A DNA stretch of 64,000 nt from Hyphomicrobiales bacterium (lineage in GTDB: Bacteria > Pseudomonadota > Alphaproteobacteria > Rhizobiales > Rhizobiaceae). Positions 46,699 through 56,094 of this stretch are shown in pieces. The stretch lies in NCBI GenBank assembly GCA_900470195.1, contig UEIJ01000023.1, positions 124,001-188,000 of the forward strand, read 5' to 3'. Within the stretch, counting starts at the first letter, position 1; every line of letters starts with the position of its first letter. Made by a program: the position numbers and the translations under genes. The notes beneath the pieces were generated by a model. That model made no database searches, was not told the DNA's origin, and saw only the letters and a list, made by a program, of their open reading frames with translations.

Positions 46699-47580
46699 GT
46701 GCAGAAAGTTACCTTTCCGAATAAAATCTTGCCCTATTTCCTGCTGGCTCCACAGATTGTTCTGACTGTGGTGTTTTTCTTCTGGCCAGCCAGTCAGGCA
46801 ATTTATCAGTCCTTCATGCGTGAAGATGCATTCGGGCTCAAGTCCACCTTCGTGGGACTGGCGAACTTCACAGCGGTTCTGGCCGACCCGAACTATCTGC
46901 ACTCATTCAGGGTGACGATTGTTTTCAATATCTTGACGGCACTGCTCGCCATGGGCGCGGCACTGCTGCTTGCGACGGCGGCAGATCGCGTTATTCGCGG
47001 CAAAACATTTTATCGTACGCTTCTGATCTGGCCATATGCTGTTGCACCGGCCGTTGCGGGCATGTTGTGGCTTTTCATGTTCAACCCGGCGATGGGCACT
47101 TTTGCCTATATTTTGCGCCGTAATGGCATCGCATGGGACCCGCTTCTTGATGGTAATCAGGCCATGGGCCTAGTCGTCGTGGCAGCTGCATGGAAGCAAA
47201 TCTCCTATAATTTCCTGTTCTTTGTTGCTGGGTTACAGGCAATTCCTAAATCGTTGATCGAAGCAGCCGCTATTGATGGTGCCCGTGGATCACGGAGATT
47301 CTGGTCCATCGTATTTCCACTTCTCGCACCAACGTCGTTCTTCCTCTTGGTCGTGAACACCGTCTATGCCTTCTTCGACACGTTCGGCATTATCCACGCC
47401 GTCACTGGCGGCGGTCCGGCAAAGGCTACTGAGACACTGGTTTACAAGGTTTACAATGACGGTTTCGTCAATCTGAACCTCGGTTCGTCCTCAGCACAGT
47501 CCGTCATTCTGATGGCAATCGTGATTGCCTTGACAGCCTTCCAGTTCCGCTTCGTCGAGAAGCGCGTGCATTATTCGTGA
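46699..47580 (+). CDS. ugpA: sn-Glycerol-3-phosphate ABC transporter permease
   Basis: Inner-membrane permease, 293 residues: [30 protein letters not shown] and the EAA loop [20 protein letters not shown], with [20 protein letters not shown] near the C-terminus, all UgpA-like. I choose GTG 46699 (reading VQKVTFPNK, with GAGGAAG upstream) over the in-frame ATG 46663, which lies before the ribosome site. Confidence 0.92.
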   Translation: MQKVTFPNKILPYFLLAPQIVLTVVFFFWPASQAIYQSFMREDAFGLKSTFVGLANFTAVLADPNYLHSFRVTIVFNILTALLAMGAALLLATAADRVIRGKTFYRTLLIWPYAVAPAVAGMLWLFMFNPAMGTFAYILRRNGIAWDPLLDGNQAMGLVVVAAAWKQISYNFLFFVAGLQAIPKSLIEAAAIDGARGSRRFWSIVFPLLAPTSFFLLVVNTVYAFFDTFGIIHAVTGGGPAKATETLVYKVYNDGFVNLNLGSSSAQSVILMAIVIALTAFQFRFVEKRVHYS

Positions 47581-47590
47581 GCGAGGCGCC

Positions 47591-48439
47591 ATGATAGAAA
47601 AACGCCCAGTCTCCAACCTTATCGGCCATATGATCCTCATCGTCGGCATCATTATCGTCGCCTTTCCGATCTACTATACCTTCGTGGCTTCGACGATGAC
47701 TTCGACCCAGATCATCCGCCCGCCAATCTCGCTTTTACCCGGCGATCATTTCGTGGAAAATTACGGCGAAGCCATCTTTGGCGGTGTGGAACGCGTCGTC
47801 GGCGTCAGTCTCGAAAGGCTGCTTTGGAACTCGTTTGTGGTGGCGATGGCCATCGCTGTCGGCAAGATCATCATCTCCTTCATGTCTGCCTTCGCGATTG
47901 TATTCTTCCGTTTCCCGATGCGTATGTTCTTCTTCTGGATGATCTTCGTTACGCTGATGCTACCCGTCGAAGTACGCATCCTGCCTACCTACAAGGTGAT
48001 TGTGGACCTCGGCATGATCGACACCTATGCCGGGCTTACGCTGCCACTGATGGCGTCCGCGACGGCGACATTCCTGTTCCGCCAGTTCTTCCTCACCATT
48101 CCAGGTGAACTGGTCGAAGCAGCGCGTATCGACAATGCAGGACCGTTCCGTTTCATGCGGGATATCCTGCTTCCGCTTTCGAAGACGAATATCGCAGCGC
48201 TTTTCGTCATTCTCTTCATTTACGGATGGACCCAGTATCTCTGGCCGCTGCTCGTTACCAATGATGCGAAGATGAACACGATCATCATCGGCCTGCGCCG
48301 CATGGTCGATTGGGCAGACGCATCCACGCCCTGGAACTACGTCATGGTAACAGCCATTCTGGCCATAATCCCGCCGATCCTCGTTGTGGTGTTGATGCAG
48401 CGCTGGTTCGTCAAAGGTCTCGTTGAAACGGAAAAGTAA
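47591..48439 (+). CDS. ugpE: sn-Glycerol-3-phosphate ABC transporter permease
   Basis: Second permease, 282 residues. [40 protein letters not shown] and the EAA loop [20 protein letters not shown] match UgpE. The stop codon overlaps the ugpC ATG (TAATG), coupling the genes. Confidence 0.94.
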   Translation: MIEKRPVSNLIGHMILIVGIIIVAFPIYYTFVASTMTSTQIIRPPISLLPGDHFVENYGEAIFGGVERVVGVSLERLLWNSFVVAMAIAVGKIIISFMSAFAIVFFRFPMRMFFFWMIFVTLMLPVEVRILPTYKVIVDLGMIDTYAGLTLPLMASATATFLFRQFFLTIPGELVEAARIDNAGPFRFMRDILLPLSKTNIAALFVILFIYGWTQYLWPLLVTNDAKMNTIIIGLRRMVDWADASTPWNYVMVTAILAIIPPILVVVLMQRWFVKGLVETEK

Positions 48440-49494
48440 TGAGCAAAATCGTTCTTGATAACGTCCGCAAGAGCTATGGCGGCAATGTCGAAGTCATCAA
48501 AGGGGTGTCGCTGGAGATTGATGACGGCGAATTTGTAGTGCTGGTCGGTCCTTCCGGCTGCGGTAAATCCACTCTGCTGCGCATGATAGCCGGCCTGGAA
48601 GGCATTACATCGGGCACCATTTCGATTGGGGATCGTGTGGTCAATGATGTCGAACCTGCGGAACGCGACATCGCCATGGTGTTCCAGAATTATGCGCTCT
48701 ATCCGCATATGACGGTTCGCGACAATCTCGCTTACGGACTGAAGAATCGGAAAACGCCGAAAGACGAAATCGAACGTCGTATAGCAAAGGCGGCGAAGGC
48801 GCTTGAGATCGAGCAGTTTCTTGAGCGCAAACCGCGCCAGCTTTCCGGCGGTCAGCGCCAGCGCGTAGCCATGGGACGAGCCATCGTACGCGAACCGGCG
48901 GCATTTCTCTTCGACGAACCGCTGTCGAACCTTGATGCGAAACTGCGCGTGCAGATGCGTGTAGAGATCAAGCGTCTGCAACGTTCGCTCGGCACCACAA
49001 GCGTTTACGTCACCCATGACCAGATGGAAGCCATGACCATGGCAGACCGTCTCGTTGTGCTGAACGCAGGTCATATCGAACAAGTCGGCACACCGATCGA
49101 ACTCTACGAAAAACCGGCCTCCACCTTCGTCGCAACGTTTATCGGCTCTCCGTCTATGAACTTGATGCCAAGCGCAGAAACCGGCGGCTGGACGACCGGC
49201 AGTGCGGTGAAGACACCCGTAGGAAACTTCACTATCGGTGTTCGCCCGGAAGATGTCCACATTCTCGAAGATGGCGCGCCCGATGCTGATGGTTTCAATA
49301 CGACTGTCCGTATCGAAGCGGTCGAACTCGTCGGTGCAGAAAGCTATATCCACGCTGCTTTGCCTGACGACAAGCCGCTTATCTTCCGCGTCGCCGGGCG
49401 CTCGGCACATAATATAGACCAGACCGTCAGGGTTGGCGCATCCGCAAAAAATGTCCACGTTTTTGGCAGTGATGGCCAGCGCTTAGATGATTGA
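48439..49494 (+). CDS. ugpC: sn-Glycerol-3-phosphate ABC transporter ATPase
   Basis: Cytoplasmic ATPase, 351 residues, CUT1/MalK type. Walker [10 protein letters not shown] (residues 37-45), [22 protein letters not shown], signature LSGGQRQR, Walker [17 protein letters not shown], switch [16 protein letters not shown], and a C-terminal TOBE domain (GVRPEDVHI) that can take regulatory partners. Last ugp gene, followed by a terminator. Confidence 0.94.
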   Translation: MSKIVLDNVRKSYGGNVEVIKGVSLEIDDGEFVVLVGPSGCGKSTLLRMIAGLEGITSGTISIGDRVVNDVEPAERDIAMVFQNYALYPHMTVRDNLAYGLKNRKTPKDEIERRIAKAAKALEIEQFLERKPRQLSGGQRQRVAMGRAIVREPAAFLFDEPLSNLDAKLRVQMRVEIKRLQRSLGTTSVYVTHDQMEAMTMADRLVVLNAGHIEQVGTPIELYEKPASTFVATFIGSPSMNLMPSAETGGWTTGSAVKTPVGNFTIGVRPEDVHILEDGAPDADGFNTTVRIEAVELVGAESYIHAALPDDKPLIFRVAGRSAHNIDQTVRVGASAKNVHVFGSDGQRLDD

Positions 49495-49499
49495 CATTA

Positions 49500-49537
49500 A
49501 TAGCGGGTTGCGTCTGTCGAGGTCCGCAACCCGCTAT
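49500..49537 (+). terminator. Terminator of ugpBAEC
   Basis: 13-bp perfect arms ATAGCGGGTTGCG (49500-49512) and CGCAACCCGCTAT (49525-49537), 12-nt loop, directly after ugpC. The following TATAATAATCGATTTCTGTTTT is AT-rich. Confidence 0.75.
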
Positions 49538-49615
49538 AATAATCGATTTCTGTTTTAGAATTTATCGGCTACACAGAGATGGAATATTTTTCCGCCTGTG
49601 AGGAAATTCCGATAG

Positions 49616-51388
49616 ATGACGCATCAACAGATACTCTCCTTCGCAGTAATCATACTCATGATGGGGGCGTTTATCTGGGGCAAATTCCGTTATGATGTGG
49701 TCGCGCTGTGCGCGCTTCTCCTGGCAATAGCCGTTGGCGTCGTCCCCTTCGATCAGGCGTTTTCGGGTTTCAGCGACGACATCGTCATCATCGTTGGCAG
49801 CGCATTGGTGGTTAGTGCGGGTGTTGCACGCTCGGGCCTTATGCAGGCGGCGGTACAGCGTTTTCTGCCGGAGATAAGCAGTGTAAGATTACAGCTGGCC
49901 GTTCTGGTGGCAGTCGTCACCGTGCTCTCCGCCTTTGTGAAGAACGTCGGCGCGCTGGCCATCATGATCCCGGTCGCTTTTCAATTCGCGCGCCGCTCCA
50001 ACGTTTCACCATCGACGTTTCTCATGCCTATGGCTTTCGGCGCGCTGCTCGGCGGTTTGATGACCCAGGTGGGTACTTCGCCGAATATCGTCGTTTCTCG
50101 CATCCGCGGCGAAATGGTGGGGGAACCCTTCACCATGTTCGACTTCACACCCGTCGGCGCCGTTCTGTCGGTCGTAGGGCTCATTTATCTTGTTCTTTTT
50201 TACTGGCTCGTCCCGCAGCGCACACGCGAAAACGTTTCGTTGGATGAAGCAATCAAGATCAAGAATTATGCTTCCGAAGCGCGCATCACAAAAACCTCGA
50301 CCATGATTGGCAAGCGCGTGACCGATCTCATCAAGGCCGCCGAAGGCGAAGCCATGGTGACTTCCATCATACGCAACGAACAACGATTGACGCCGCTTCC
50401 CGATACCATCCTGAACGAAGGCGATGTGGTCCTTCTCGAAGGCGACCCCAAAGCGCTTGATGCGATAATAAGCGCGGGAAAGCTCACCCTATCTGAGAAT
50501 CGCAATCCCTCCGAGACCAGCGGCTCCACTGACATCGAGGCGGTTGAGGCCGTTATTGGCAAGAACTCGCGCCTCATTGGGCTGACGGCTCAGAGACTTG
50601 CTCTTTTCGCGCGCTATGACCTCAACTTGCTCGCAGTCAGCCGGCCAGGTGAACGCATTACCGAGCGTCTCAGTGAGGTCATTCTGCGCTTCGGCGATGT
50701 GATCGTCCTGCAAGGCAGACAAGCAAATCTATCCACCTTCCTGCCCGAGTTCGAATTGCTGCCGCTCGCGCGCCGCAAGTTGATGCTCGGCAGCGTCCGA
50801 CGCGGGTTGATCCCGCTCGCCATTTTGATTGCCGCCATCGGTGCGACCGCTTTAAGCCTCGTACCGGTTGCGGTGGCTTTCTTCGCCGCTGCCGTCGCTA
50901 TGCTGTTGTTCAAGGTGATACCTCTTAACGAGGTCTACGATGAGATCGATGGCCCAATCCTTGTCATGCTTGCTGCACTTATCCCTGTTTCGGATGCTTT
51001 AAGGACAACCGGCGGCACGGACCTCATAGCAGAGGCGCTCGCTACCATAGGCCATCAACTGCCGCCCGCCGGCGCGCTGGCGTTGATCCTTGTGGCCGCA
51101 ATGATGGTGACGCCGTTTCTCAACAATGCCGCGACGGTACTTGTCATGGCTCCCATCGCGACAAGCTTTGCCTCTGGGCTTGGTTTCAAGCCGGAAGCTT
51201 TCCTGATGGCGGTCGCGATCGGTGCGGGATGTGATTTCCTCACCCCAATCGGTCATCAGTGTAACACGCTGGTGATGGGACCTGGCGGCTATAAATTCAG
51301 CGATTATCCCCGTCTGGGCCTGCCATTATCAATCATCATCGCGATTGTAACGGTTCCCACGCTGATGTTCTTCTGGCCGTTGAAATAA
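49616..51388 (+). CDS. SLC13/DASS-type anion transporter with paired TrkA-C domains
   Basis: Inner-membrane secondary transporter, 590 residues. Two clusters of hydrophobic helices (about 1-200 and 395-590) flank a soluble central region (about 215-390) with two RCK-C/TrkA-C-like repeats (VLLEGDPKALDAIISAGKL; GDVIVLQGRQANLSTFLPEF). Conserved loops AFVKNVGALAIMIPVAFQFA, GTSPNIVV, NNAATVLVMAPIA and TPIGHQCNTLVMGPGGY carry the SNT/NNT-like sites of Na+/sulfate or dicarboxylate symporters. It stands alone, between the ugp terminator and the convergent gluconokinase gene. The substrate (sulfate, dicarboxylate or other anion) is open. Confidence 0.85.
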   Translation: MTHQQILSFAVIILMMGAFIWGKFRYDVVALCALLLAIAVGVVPFDQAFSGFSDDIVIIVGSALVVSAGVARSGLMQAAVQRFLPEISSVRLQLAVLVAVVTVLSAFVKNVGALAIMIPVAFQFARRSNVSPSTFLMPMAFGALLGGLMTQVGTSPNIVVSRIRGEMVGEPFTMFDFTPVGAVLSVVGLIYLVLFYWLVPQRTRENVSLDEAIKIKNYASEARITKTSTMIGKRVTDLIKAAEGEAMVTSIIRNEQRLTPLPDTILNEGDVVLLEGDPKALDAIISAGKLTLSENRNPSETSGSTDIEAVEAVIGKNSRLIGLTAQRLALFARYDLNLLAVSRPGERITERLSEVILRFGDVIVLQGRQANLSTFLPEFELLPLARRKLMLGSVRRGLIPLAILIAAIGATALSLVPVAVAFFAAAVAMLLFKVIPLNEVYDEIDGPILVMLAALIPVSDALRTTGGTDLIAEALATIGHQLPPAGALALILVAAMMVTPFLNNAATVLVMAPIATSFASGLGFKPEAFLMAVAIGAGCDFLTPIGHQCNTLVMGPGGYKFSDYPRLGLPLSIIIAIVTVPTLMFFWPLK

Positions 51389-51390
51389 AG

Positions 51391-51891
51391 CTAAAGCTGA
51401 ACTGATCGTATCCATTCGAGGCTATCAGATACGATCTTTTCCACGCTCTCCGCGATATCGGCTCGGAACACCAACGGTTCTCCGACCGGGCTTTCGAGCG
51501 TGGCAATCTGGCTTTCCAGCATCGATACCGGCATGAAATGGCCGGTACGATGTCCCATGTGCTCGTGCAGGACTTCAAAACTGCCGTCCAGAAAGATAAA
51601 CAGGACAGGCGCACCCGCAGCGGAGCGAAGGCGATCCCGATAGCTCTTCTTCAAGGCTGAACAGGAAACCACAATGCCGTCAGTCGAGGCAGCAAGCCGT
51701 TCACCAATTTTATCAAGCCACGGCCAGCGGTCCTCATCCTGCAAAGGTATGCCCGCTGACATCTTATCGACATTGGATTTCGGATGAAGAGAGTCGCCTT
51801 CGAGAAACGGGAGTTTCAAAGCATCTGCAATCTTCTCCCCGATCGTCGATTTTCCCGAACCCGAAACACCCATAACGATAATACGCAGCAT
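51391..51891 (-). CDS. gntK: Gluconokinase (GntK-like)
   Basis: Phosphorylates gluconate to 6-phosphogluconate. 166 residues: P-loop GVSGSGKST (residues 8-16), FLEGDSLHPKSNVDKMSAGIPL, PWLDKIGERL, CSALKKSYRDRLR and GHFMPVSMLESQIATLE are the standard GntK motifs. ATG 51891 has GAGG upstream; a GTG at 51906 is a less likely start. It follows the SDR gene after 7 bp. Convergent with the SLC13-type gene 2 bp away. Confidence 0.93.
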   Translation of the reverse strand: MLRIIVMGVSGSGKSTIGEKIADALKLPFLEGDSLHPKSNVDKMSAGIPLQDEDRWPWLDKIGERLAASTDGIVVSCSALKKSYRDRLRSAAGAPVLFIFLDGSFEVLHEHMGHRTGHFMPVSMLESQIATLESPVGEPLVFRADIAESVEKIVSDSLEWIRSVQL

Positions 51892-51898
51892 CACTTCC

Positions 51899-52672
51899 TC
51901 ATACACTTGCGGTCATGCCGCCATCGACATGCAAAACCTGGCCATTGATGAAAGTGGAAGCATCGCTGCTCAGGAACACTGCTGCACCAACCAGTTCTTC
52001 CACATTCCCCCAACGGCCCGCCGGTGTCCTTTTCTCCAGCCATGCCGTAAACTCGGGGTCATCAACCAATGCCTGATTCAGTGGCGTCTTGAAATAGCCG
52101 GGTGCAATCGCATTGATCTGCAAGCCATGTCTGGCCCAATCGGTGGCCATACCTCGCGTCAAGTTGCGTATAGCTCCCTTTGTTGCGGTATAAGGCGCAA
52201 TGGAAGGTCGTGCCAGTTCACTTTGAACCGAAGCAATGTTGATTATCTTGCCGCGTCCTCGTGCGATCATGTGGCGTGCAGCCGCCTGTCCTGCATAGAA
52301 TGCGCTGGAGATGTTGGTTTCTAGAAGCCGCTGCCATTTCTCAATCGGAAAATCCTCCAACGGCGCGCGATACTGCATTCCGGCATTATTGATCAGAATA
52401 TCAAGCGCACCGATTTCCTCTTCAATCACATCGACAGCGGCGCGAACCTGTCCGGGGTCTGTCACATCGAACGCAGACGCAAAAACAGTATGGCCCTCAT
52501 GCTCCAGCAGCGTGACCGCTGCATCCACCTTACTTCGATCACGGCCATTGACGATCACCGTTGCACCGTGTTCCGCAAGCCCTCGGGCCAATGCAAAACC
52601 AATGCCCTGGCTGGAACCGGTGATCAGGGCAACGCGCCCTTCCAGATTGAAGAGTTCAAAATGAGAAGCCAT
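51899..52672 (-). CDS. SDR oxidoreductase, gluconate 5-dehydrogenase-like (IdnO)
   Basis: Short-chain dehydrogenase, 257 residues. Cofactor motif TGSSQGIG (18-25), NNAG (95-98), and catalytic Ser148, Tyr161 and Lys165 (YTATKGAIRN). FNLEGRVALITGSSQGIGFALARGLAEHGA is close to IdnO/Ga5DH, which interconverts gluconate and 5-ketogluconate. With GntK next to it, 5-ketogluconate or another keto-aldonate entering via gluconate is plausible. Its ATG overlaps the GntR stop codon (TAATG). Confidence 0.87.
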   Translation of the reverse strand: MASHFELFNLEGRVALITGSSQGIGFALARGLAEHGATVIVNGRDRSKVDAAVTLLEHEGHTVFASAFDVTDPGQVRAAVDVIEEEIGALDILINNAGMQYRAPLEDFPIEKWQRLLETNISSAFYAGQAAARHMIARGRGKIINIASVQSELARPSIAPYTATKGAIRNLTRGMATDWARHGLQINAIAPGYFKTPLNQALVDDPEFTAWLEKRTPAGRWGNVEELVGAAVFLSSDASTFINGQVLHVDGGMTASV

Positions 52673-53379
52673 TAGAAAGTTTCCAGCTTGAGACCAACGC
52701 GGCTTGCTGCCTGCACAATGTGGTGGCGCATCACTTCACGTGCCTGCAACGGGTCACGTGAATGAACGGCGTTTCTGATTGCGGTGTGTTCAGCGATGGT
52801 GATCTCGACGATCTGCTCGAGCACCGCTCGCGCACGTGCCGCATTGATCGCCTGATTGATGCGCTCGGCAATGAACCCAAGGACCAGCGGAAAATACTCA
52901 TTATGCGTTGCAGAAGCGAGTGCCCGATGAAAAGCCAGATCGGCAGCTATACCGGTATCAGTCCATTTTTTTGAACCGCTCATTTCAGCGAGTGCTTCGT
53001 TGAGTTGCATCATGTCATGTTCATCATGATGTACGGCGGCGAGCCCGGCAGCTTCAATCTCCAGCGCCATTCGCAACTGGAACAAGCTGCGGAAATTTTC
53101 GCGATTGGCAAGTGTTTCTGGTTCTATGCGGATGGCGTGGCGTCTGTCGGGTTCCGTTACAAAAGCACCGACACCCTGCCGTGTTTCAACCAGCCCCTCA
53201 TTGCGAAGCTGGGCAATCGCTTCGCGTACAACCGAACGGCTGACACCGAAGCTTTGCGCAAGGTTATGTTCTGTCGGCAGCTTCTGTCCCGGCAGCAGAC
53301 TACCTTCGCCGATCTGGCGCGAAATTTCCGAAGCGATACGTCCGGGGAGTTGCTCATTGCGCCTGATTTCACCAAACAA
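52672..53379 (-). CDS. GntR-family (FadR subfamily) regulator
   Basis: 235-residue regulator: winged helix PGRIASEISRQIGEGSLLPGQ, KLPTEHNLAQSFGVSRSVVREAI, then an FCD all-helical sensor domain (FQLRMALEIEAAGLAA, AFHRALASATHN, EHTAIRNAVHSRD). FCD regulators usually bind small organic or sugar acids with a metal. The start is a TTG at 53379 with GGGAG rather far upstream, so the exact start is uncertain. Operon-internal between the FAD dehydrogenase and SDR genes; a matching operator lies at 54995-55009. Confidence 0.88.
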   Translation of the reverse strand: MFGEIRRNEQLPGRIASEISRQIGEGSLLPGQKLPTEHNLAQSFGVSRSVVREAIAQLRNEGLVETRQGVGAFVTEPDRRHAIRIEPETLANRENFRSLFQLRMALEIEAAGLAAVHHDEHDMMQLNEALAEMSGSKKWTDTGIAADLAFHRALASATHNEYFPLVLGFIAERINQAINAARARAVLEQIVEITIAEHTAIRNAVHSRDPLQAREVMRHHIVQAASRVGLKLETF

Positions 53380-53421
53380 AATGATAAGGTCTCCCTGATT
53401 GCCCGTGCAATTGGTGTGTCG

Positions 53422-54864
53422 TCAGCCTTTTGAAGAGTCAAGCGAAAGCTGGCAGCCCGGATTCATGATGTTGTCCGGATCGATGAACTGTTTGAGACCT
53501 TCAAGCAGCTTTCGCCGCGCGGGGTCAAGCCGCTTCTCGAAATCGTCCCTTTTGAGGCGACCGATGCCGTGCTCGGCGCTGATGCTGCCCGCATAACGAT
53601 CCAGAACAGCATTGATCGTCTCCTTTGCGAGCTTGATCTTCCTGTTTTTCGTAGCGATGTCGAGATTGCTTTCCGGAATGACGTTCAGATGGACGTTGCC
53701 GTCGCCGACATGTCCATAGGAAACCGCGAGGCAATCGGGAAGAACCTTCGCCAGTTCCCTTTCAGCTTCATCGACGAACGATGCCAGTTTCGACAATGGA
53801 ACCGATATGTCAGTGCGCAGGTGCTTTCCACGCAGCGCCTGCCCTTCATTCATCGCCTCGCGAAACATCCAGAGATTTTGACCTTGTGCACGCGATGATG
53901 CGATGGTCCCGTCAAGAACGAGACCATCTTCCATTGCTCCTGCAAGAAACTGTTCCATCAAGGATGCTATGTCGACCAGTCCCGAGCCGGAAATCTCCAT
54001 TAAGACATAAGCCGGATATTGCCCAAGCGGGGTGGCGAGTTCTGGCATCGCCTCATGCGCGAGTGTAAAAGCTACCGGCGGCATAAACTCGAACGCGGAC
54101 ATCAGATCACAGCACTGCACCCGTGCCCGTCGATAAAGCGCAATGGCATCCTCTAGAGAGTTGAGCCCGAGCAGCGCTGTTTCCACCTTGTCCGGCAAGG
54201 GCATCAGCTTGATTGCAACGCCGGTCACTATTCCCAGAATCCCTTCCGCACCAATAAAAAGCTGCTTCAGATCAATCCCGCGATTGTCCTTTCTCAGCGT
54301 CGAAAGACCGTCGAATATCGTACCGTCCGGCAGCACAACTTCCAGTCCCAGCACCAGCTCCCGCGTCATGCCATAACGCAATACGTTGATGCCTCCCGCA
54401 TTGGTGCTGACATTTCCACCAATGCGGCAGCTTCCCTGCGCGCCGAGCGCCAGAGGGAAAAACATCCCCTCCTCCGCCAGCCTGTCCTTCAGCTCGGAGA
54501 GAATGCAACCGGCGTCGACAACAGCTGAAAAGTCATCCGGATCAATTTTCCGAATGCGGTTCATACGCTCAAGACTCAAAATGACGCAATTATCCCCGCC
54601 ATCCGGCACACCGCCCTGCACAAGACCTGTATTTCCGCCCTGCGGGATGATGACGAATCCCAATAAAGCGCAGGCTTTAACCGCAGCGGAGACATCAGCT
54701 GTCGAACGCGGACGGATCACCGCAACCGCCGCATTCTCCACATCTCCCGGCCAGTCACGACAATAGCCATCCATGTCGTTTTGCCCGGTCATAACCAGAT
54801 CATCGCCCAAAAGAGCAACGAGATCAGTCCGCTTGTTTCCGGTCATGTCACCCGAAGCGTGCAT
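53422..54864 (-). CDS. FAD-linked 2-hydroxyacid dehydrogenase (GlcD/D-lactate/2-hydroxyglutarate type)
   Basis: Flavoprotein, 480 residues, of the VAO/PCMH superfamily. The FAD-binding PP-loop region is VIIPQGGNTGLVQGGVPDGG; ALGAQGSCRIGGNVSTNAGG and RELVLGLEVVLPDG follow. The C-terminal cap domain ends with YGHVGDGNVHLNVIPES and the metal/substrate histidines in SAEHGIGRLKRD. It oxidises a D-2-hydroxy acid to the 2-oxo acid, passing electrons to a carrier. GAGG lies before ATG 54864. First gene of the minus-strand arm. Confidence 0.88.
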   Translation of the reverse strand: MHASGDMTGNKRTDLVALLGDDLVMTGQNDMDGYCRDWPGDVENAAVAVIRPRSTADVSAAVKACALLGFVIIPQGGNTGLVQGGVPDGGDNCVILSLERMNRIRKIDPDDFSAVVDAGCILSELKDRLAEEGMFFPLALGAQGSCRIGGNVSTNAGGINVLRYGMTRELVLGLEVVLPDGTIFDGLSTLRKDNRGIDLKQLFIGAEGILGIVTGVAIKLMPLPDKVETALLGLNSLEDAIALYRRARVQCCDLMSAFEFMPPVAFTLAHEAMPELATPLGQYPAYVLMEISGSGLVDIASLMEQFLAGAMEDGLVLDGTIASSRAQGQNLWMFREAMNEGQALRGKHLRTDISVPLSKLASFVDEAERELAKVLPDCLAVSYGHVGDGNVHLNVIPESNLDIATKNRKIKLAKETINAVLDRYAGSISAEHGIGRLKRDDFEKRLDPARRKLLEGLKQFIDPDNIMNPGCQLSLDSSKG

Positions 54865-55110
54865 GATATCCTCTTGGCTTTATCGATGTGCAATGCGCTG
54901 TCGCAGGACTACGACAGTTTTTAGGATGGAGCGGGCTTTTCCGTTTCGTTCCTGTGGCAGAACGGAGAAAACTGTTTCCATTGCTTACATATAAGGTTAT
55001 CAGACAACCCTACAATAGGAATCTGTGGGAGACTGGATAAGTGTTGTTACAGTAGCCGAGGACTGAATTTTTAAACGTCATTGACCGCAAGGCAGGAGGA
55101 GGCCTTCTAA
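54865..55110. promoter_or_regulatory. Divergent promoter of the sugar-acid locus with GntR-type operator
   Basis: The 246-bp gap between the divergent FAD dehydrogenase and DenD-like genes contains GGTTATCAGACAACC (54995-55009). This is a near-perfect odd palindrome (one mismatch pair), and its TC-A-GA centre is common in FadR-subfamily operators. It is the best candidate target of the local GntR protein and could control both arms. Confidence 0.65.
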
Positions 55111-56094
55111 ATGCATATCGCAATCATCGGCGCTGCTGGTATGGTCGGGCGCAAGCTAATGCAGCGCCTTTCAAACGATGGCCGTCTCGGGGAAAAACCC
55201 GTTGAAAAGCTTACGCTTATCGACATCGTTGCTGCAGAACCTCCAATCGGCTTTAGAGGATCAGTCGATACTCTGGCAGCAGATGTATCCACCATGGAAA
55301 CCGCTCAGATGATCGTATCAGGGCGCCCGGACGTCATCTTCCACCTCGCGGCAATCGTGTCTGGTGAGGCGGAACTCGACTTCGATAAGGGTTATCGAAT
55401 CAATCTCGATGGCACCCGGCATCTGTTTGATGCAATCCGGCTTGCGCACATTGCCGATGGCTATAAGCCCCGCGTGGTTTTCACCTCCTCCATTGCCGTT
55501 TTTGGCGCCCCGCTTCCCTACCCGATCCCAGATGAATTTCACACGACCCCATTGACGAGTTACGGTACGCAGAAGGCAATCAGCGAACTTCTGTTGTCGG
55601 ACTATACCCGTCGCGGCTTCTTCGATGGTATCGGGATACGCCTGCCCACGATCTGCATACGGCCAGGCAAGCCGAACAAGGCGGCATCCGGCTTTTTCTC
55701 CAATATCCTGCGCGAACCGCTCTCGGGACAGGAAGCCGTCTTACCTGTTCCTGAAGATGTCCGGCATTGGCATGCATCCCCGCGGTCGGCAGTCGGCTTT
55801 TTGATCCATGGCGCTACCATCGATACAGAGGCGGTTGGGCCACGTCGCAATCTTTCCATGCCCGGTCTCAGTGCCACTGTCGGCGAGCAGATTGAAGCCT
55901 TGCGGCGCGTTGCCGGCGAAAAGGCCGTCAGCCTGATTCGCCATGAACCGGACGAAATGATCATGCGTATGGTTGCAGGTTGGGCTCCGGGCTTCGAAGC
56001 AAAACGCGCACAGGCCCTTGGCTTCACCGCCGAAACATCCTTTGATGAGATCATCCGTGTTCACATCGAGGATGAAATGGGAGGCAAACTTTGA
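55111..56094 (+). CDS. denD: NAD-dependent epimerase/dehydratase family, D-erythronate dehydrogenase-like
   Basis: Extended SDR, 327 residues. Cofactor motif GAAGMVG (7-13), catalytic Tyr151-x3-Lys155 (SYGTQK) with TSS at 125-127. GRPDVIFHLAAIVSGEAELDFDKGY, PTICIRPGKPNKAASGFFSN and PLSGQEAVLPVP match DenD-type proteins, which oxidise D-erythronate at C2. The partner enzymes of the tetronate route (OtnK, OtnC) are absent here, so the physiological substrate may be another aldonate. GGAGGAGG precedes ATG 55111. Confidence 0.8.
   Translation: MHIAIIGAAGMVGRKLMQRLSNDGRLGEKPVEKLTLIDIVAAEPPIGFRGSVDTLAADVSTMETAQMIVSGRPDVIFHLAAIVSGEAELDFDKGYRINLDGTRHLFDAIRLAHIADGYKPRVVFTSSIAVFGAPLPYPIPDEFHTTPLTSYGTQKAISELLLSDYTRRGFFDGIGIRLPTICIRPGKPNKAASGFFSNILREPLSGQEAVLPVPEDVRHWHASPRSAVGFLIHGATIDTEAVGPRRNLSMPGLSATVGEQIEALRRVAGEKAVSLIRHEPDEMIMRMVAGWAPGFEAKRAQALGFTAETSFDEIIRVHIEDEMGGKL

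Noticed and set aside
48337-49458. 373-codon minus-strand frame
   Set aside because: Antisense to ugpC with low-complexity, His/Arg-rich translation; no family signal.
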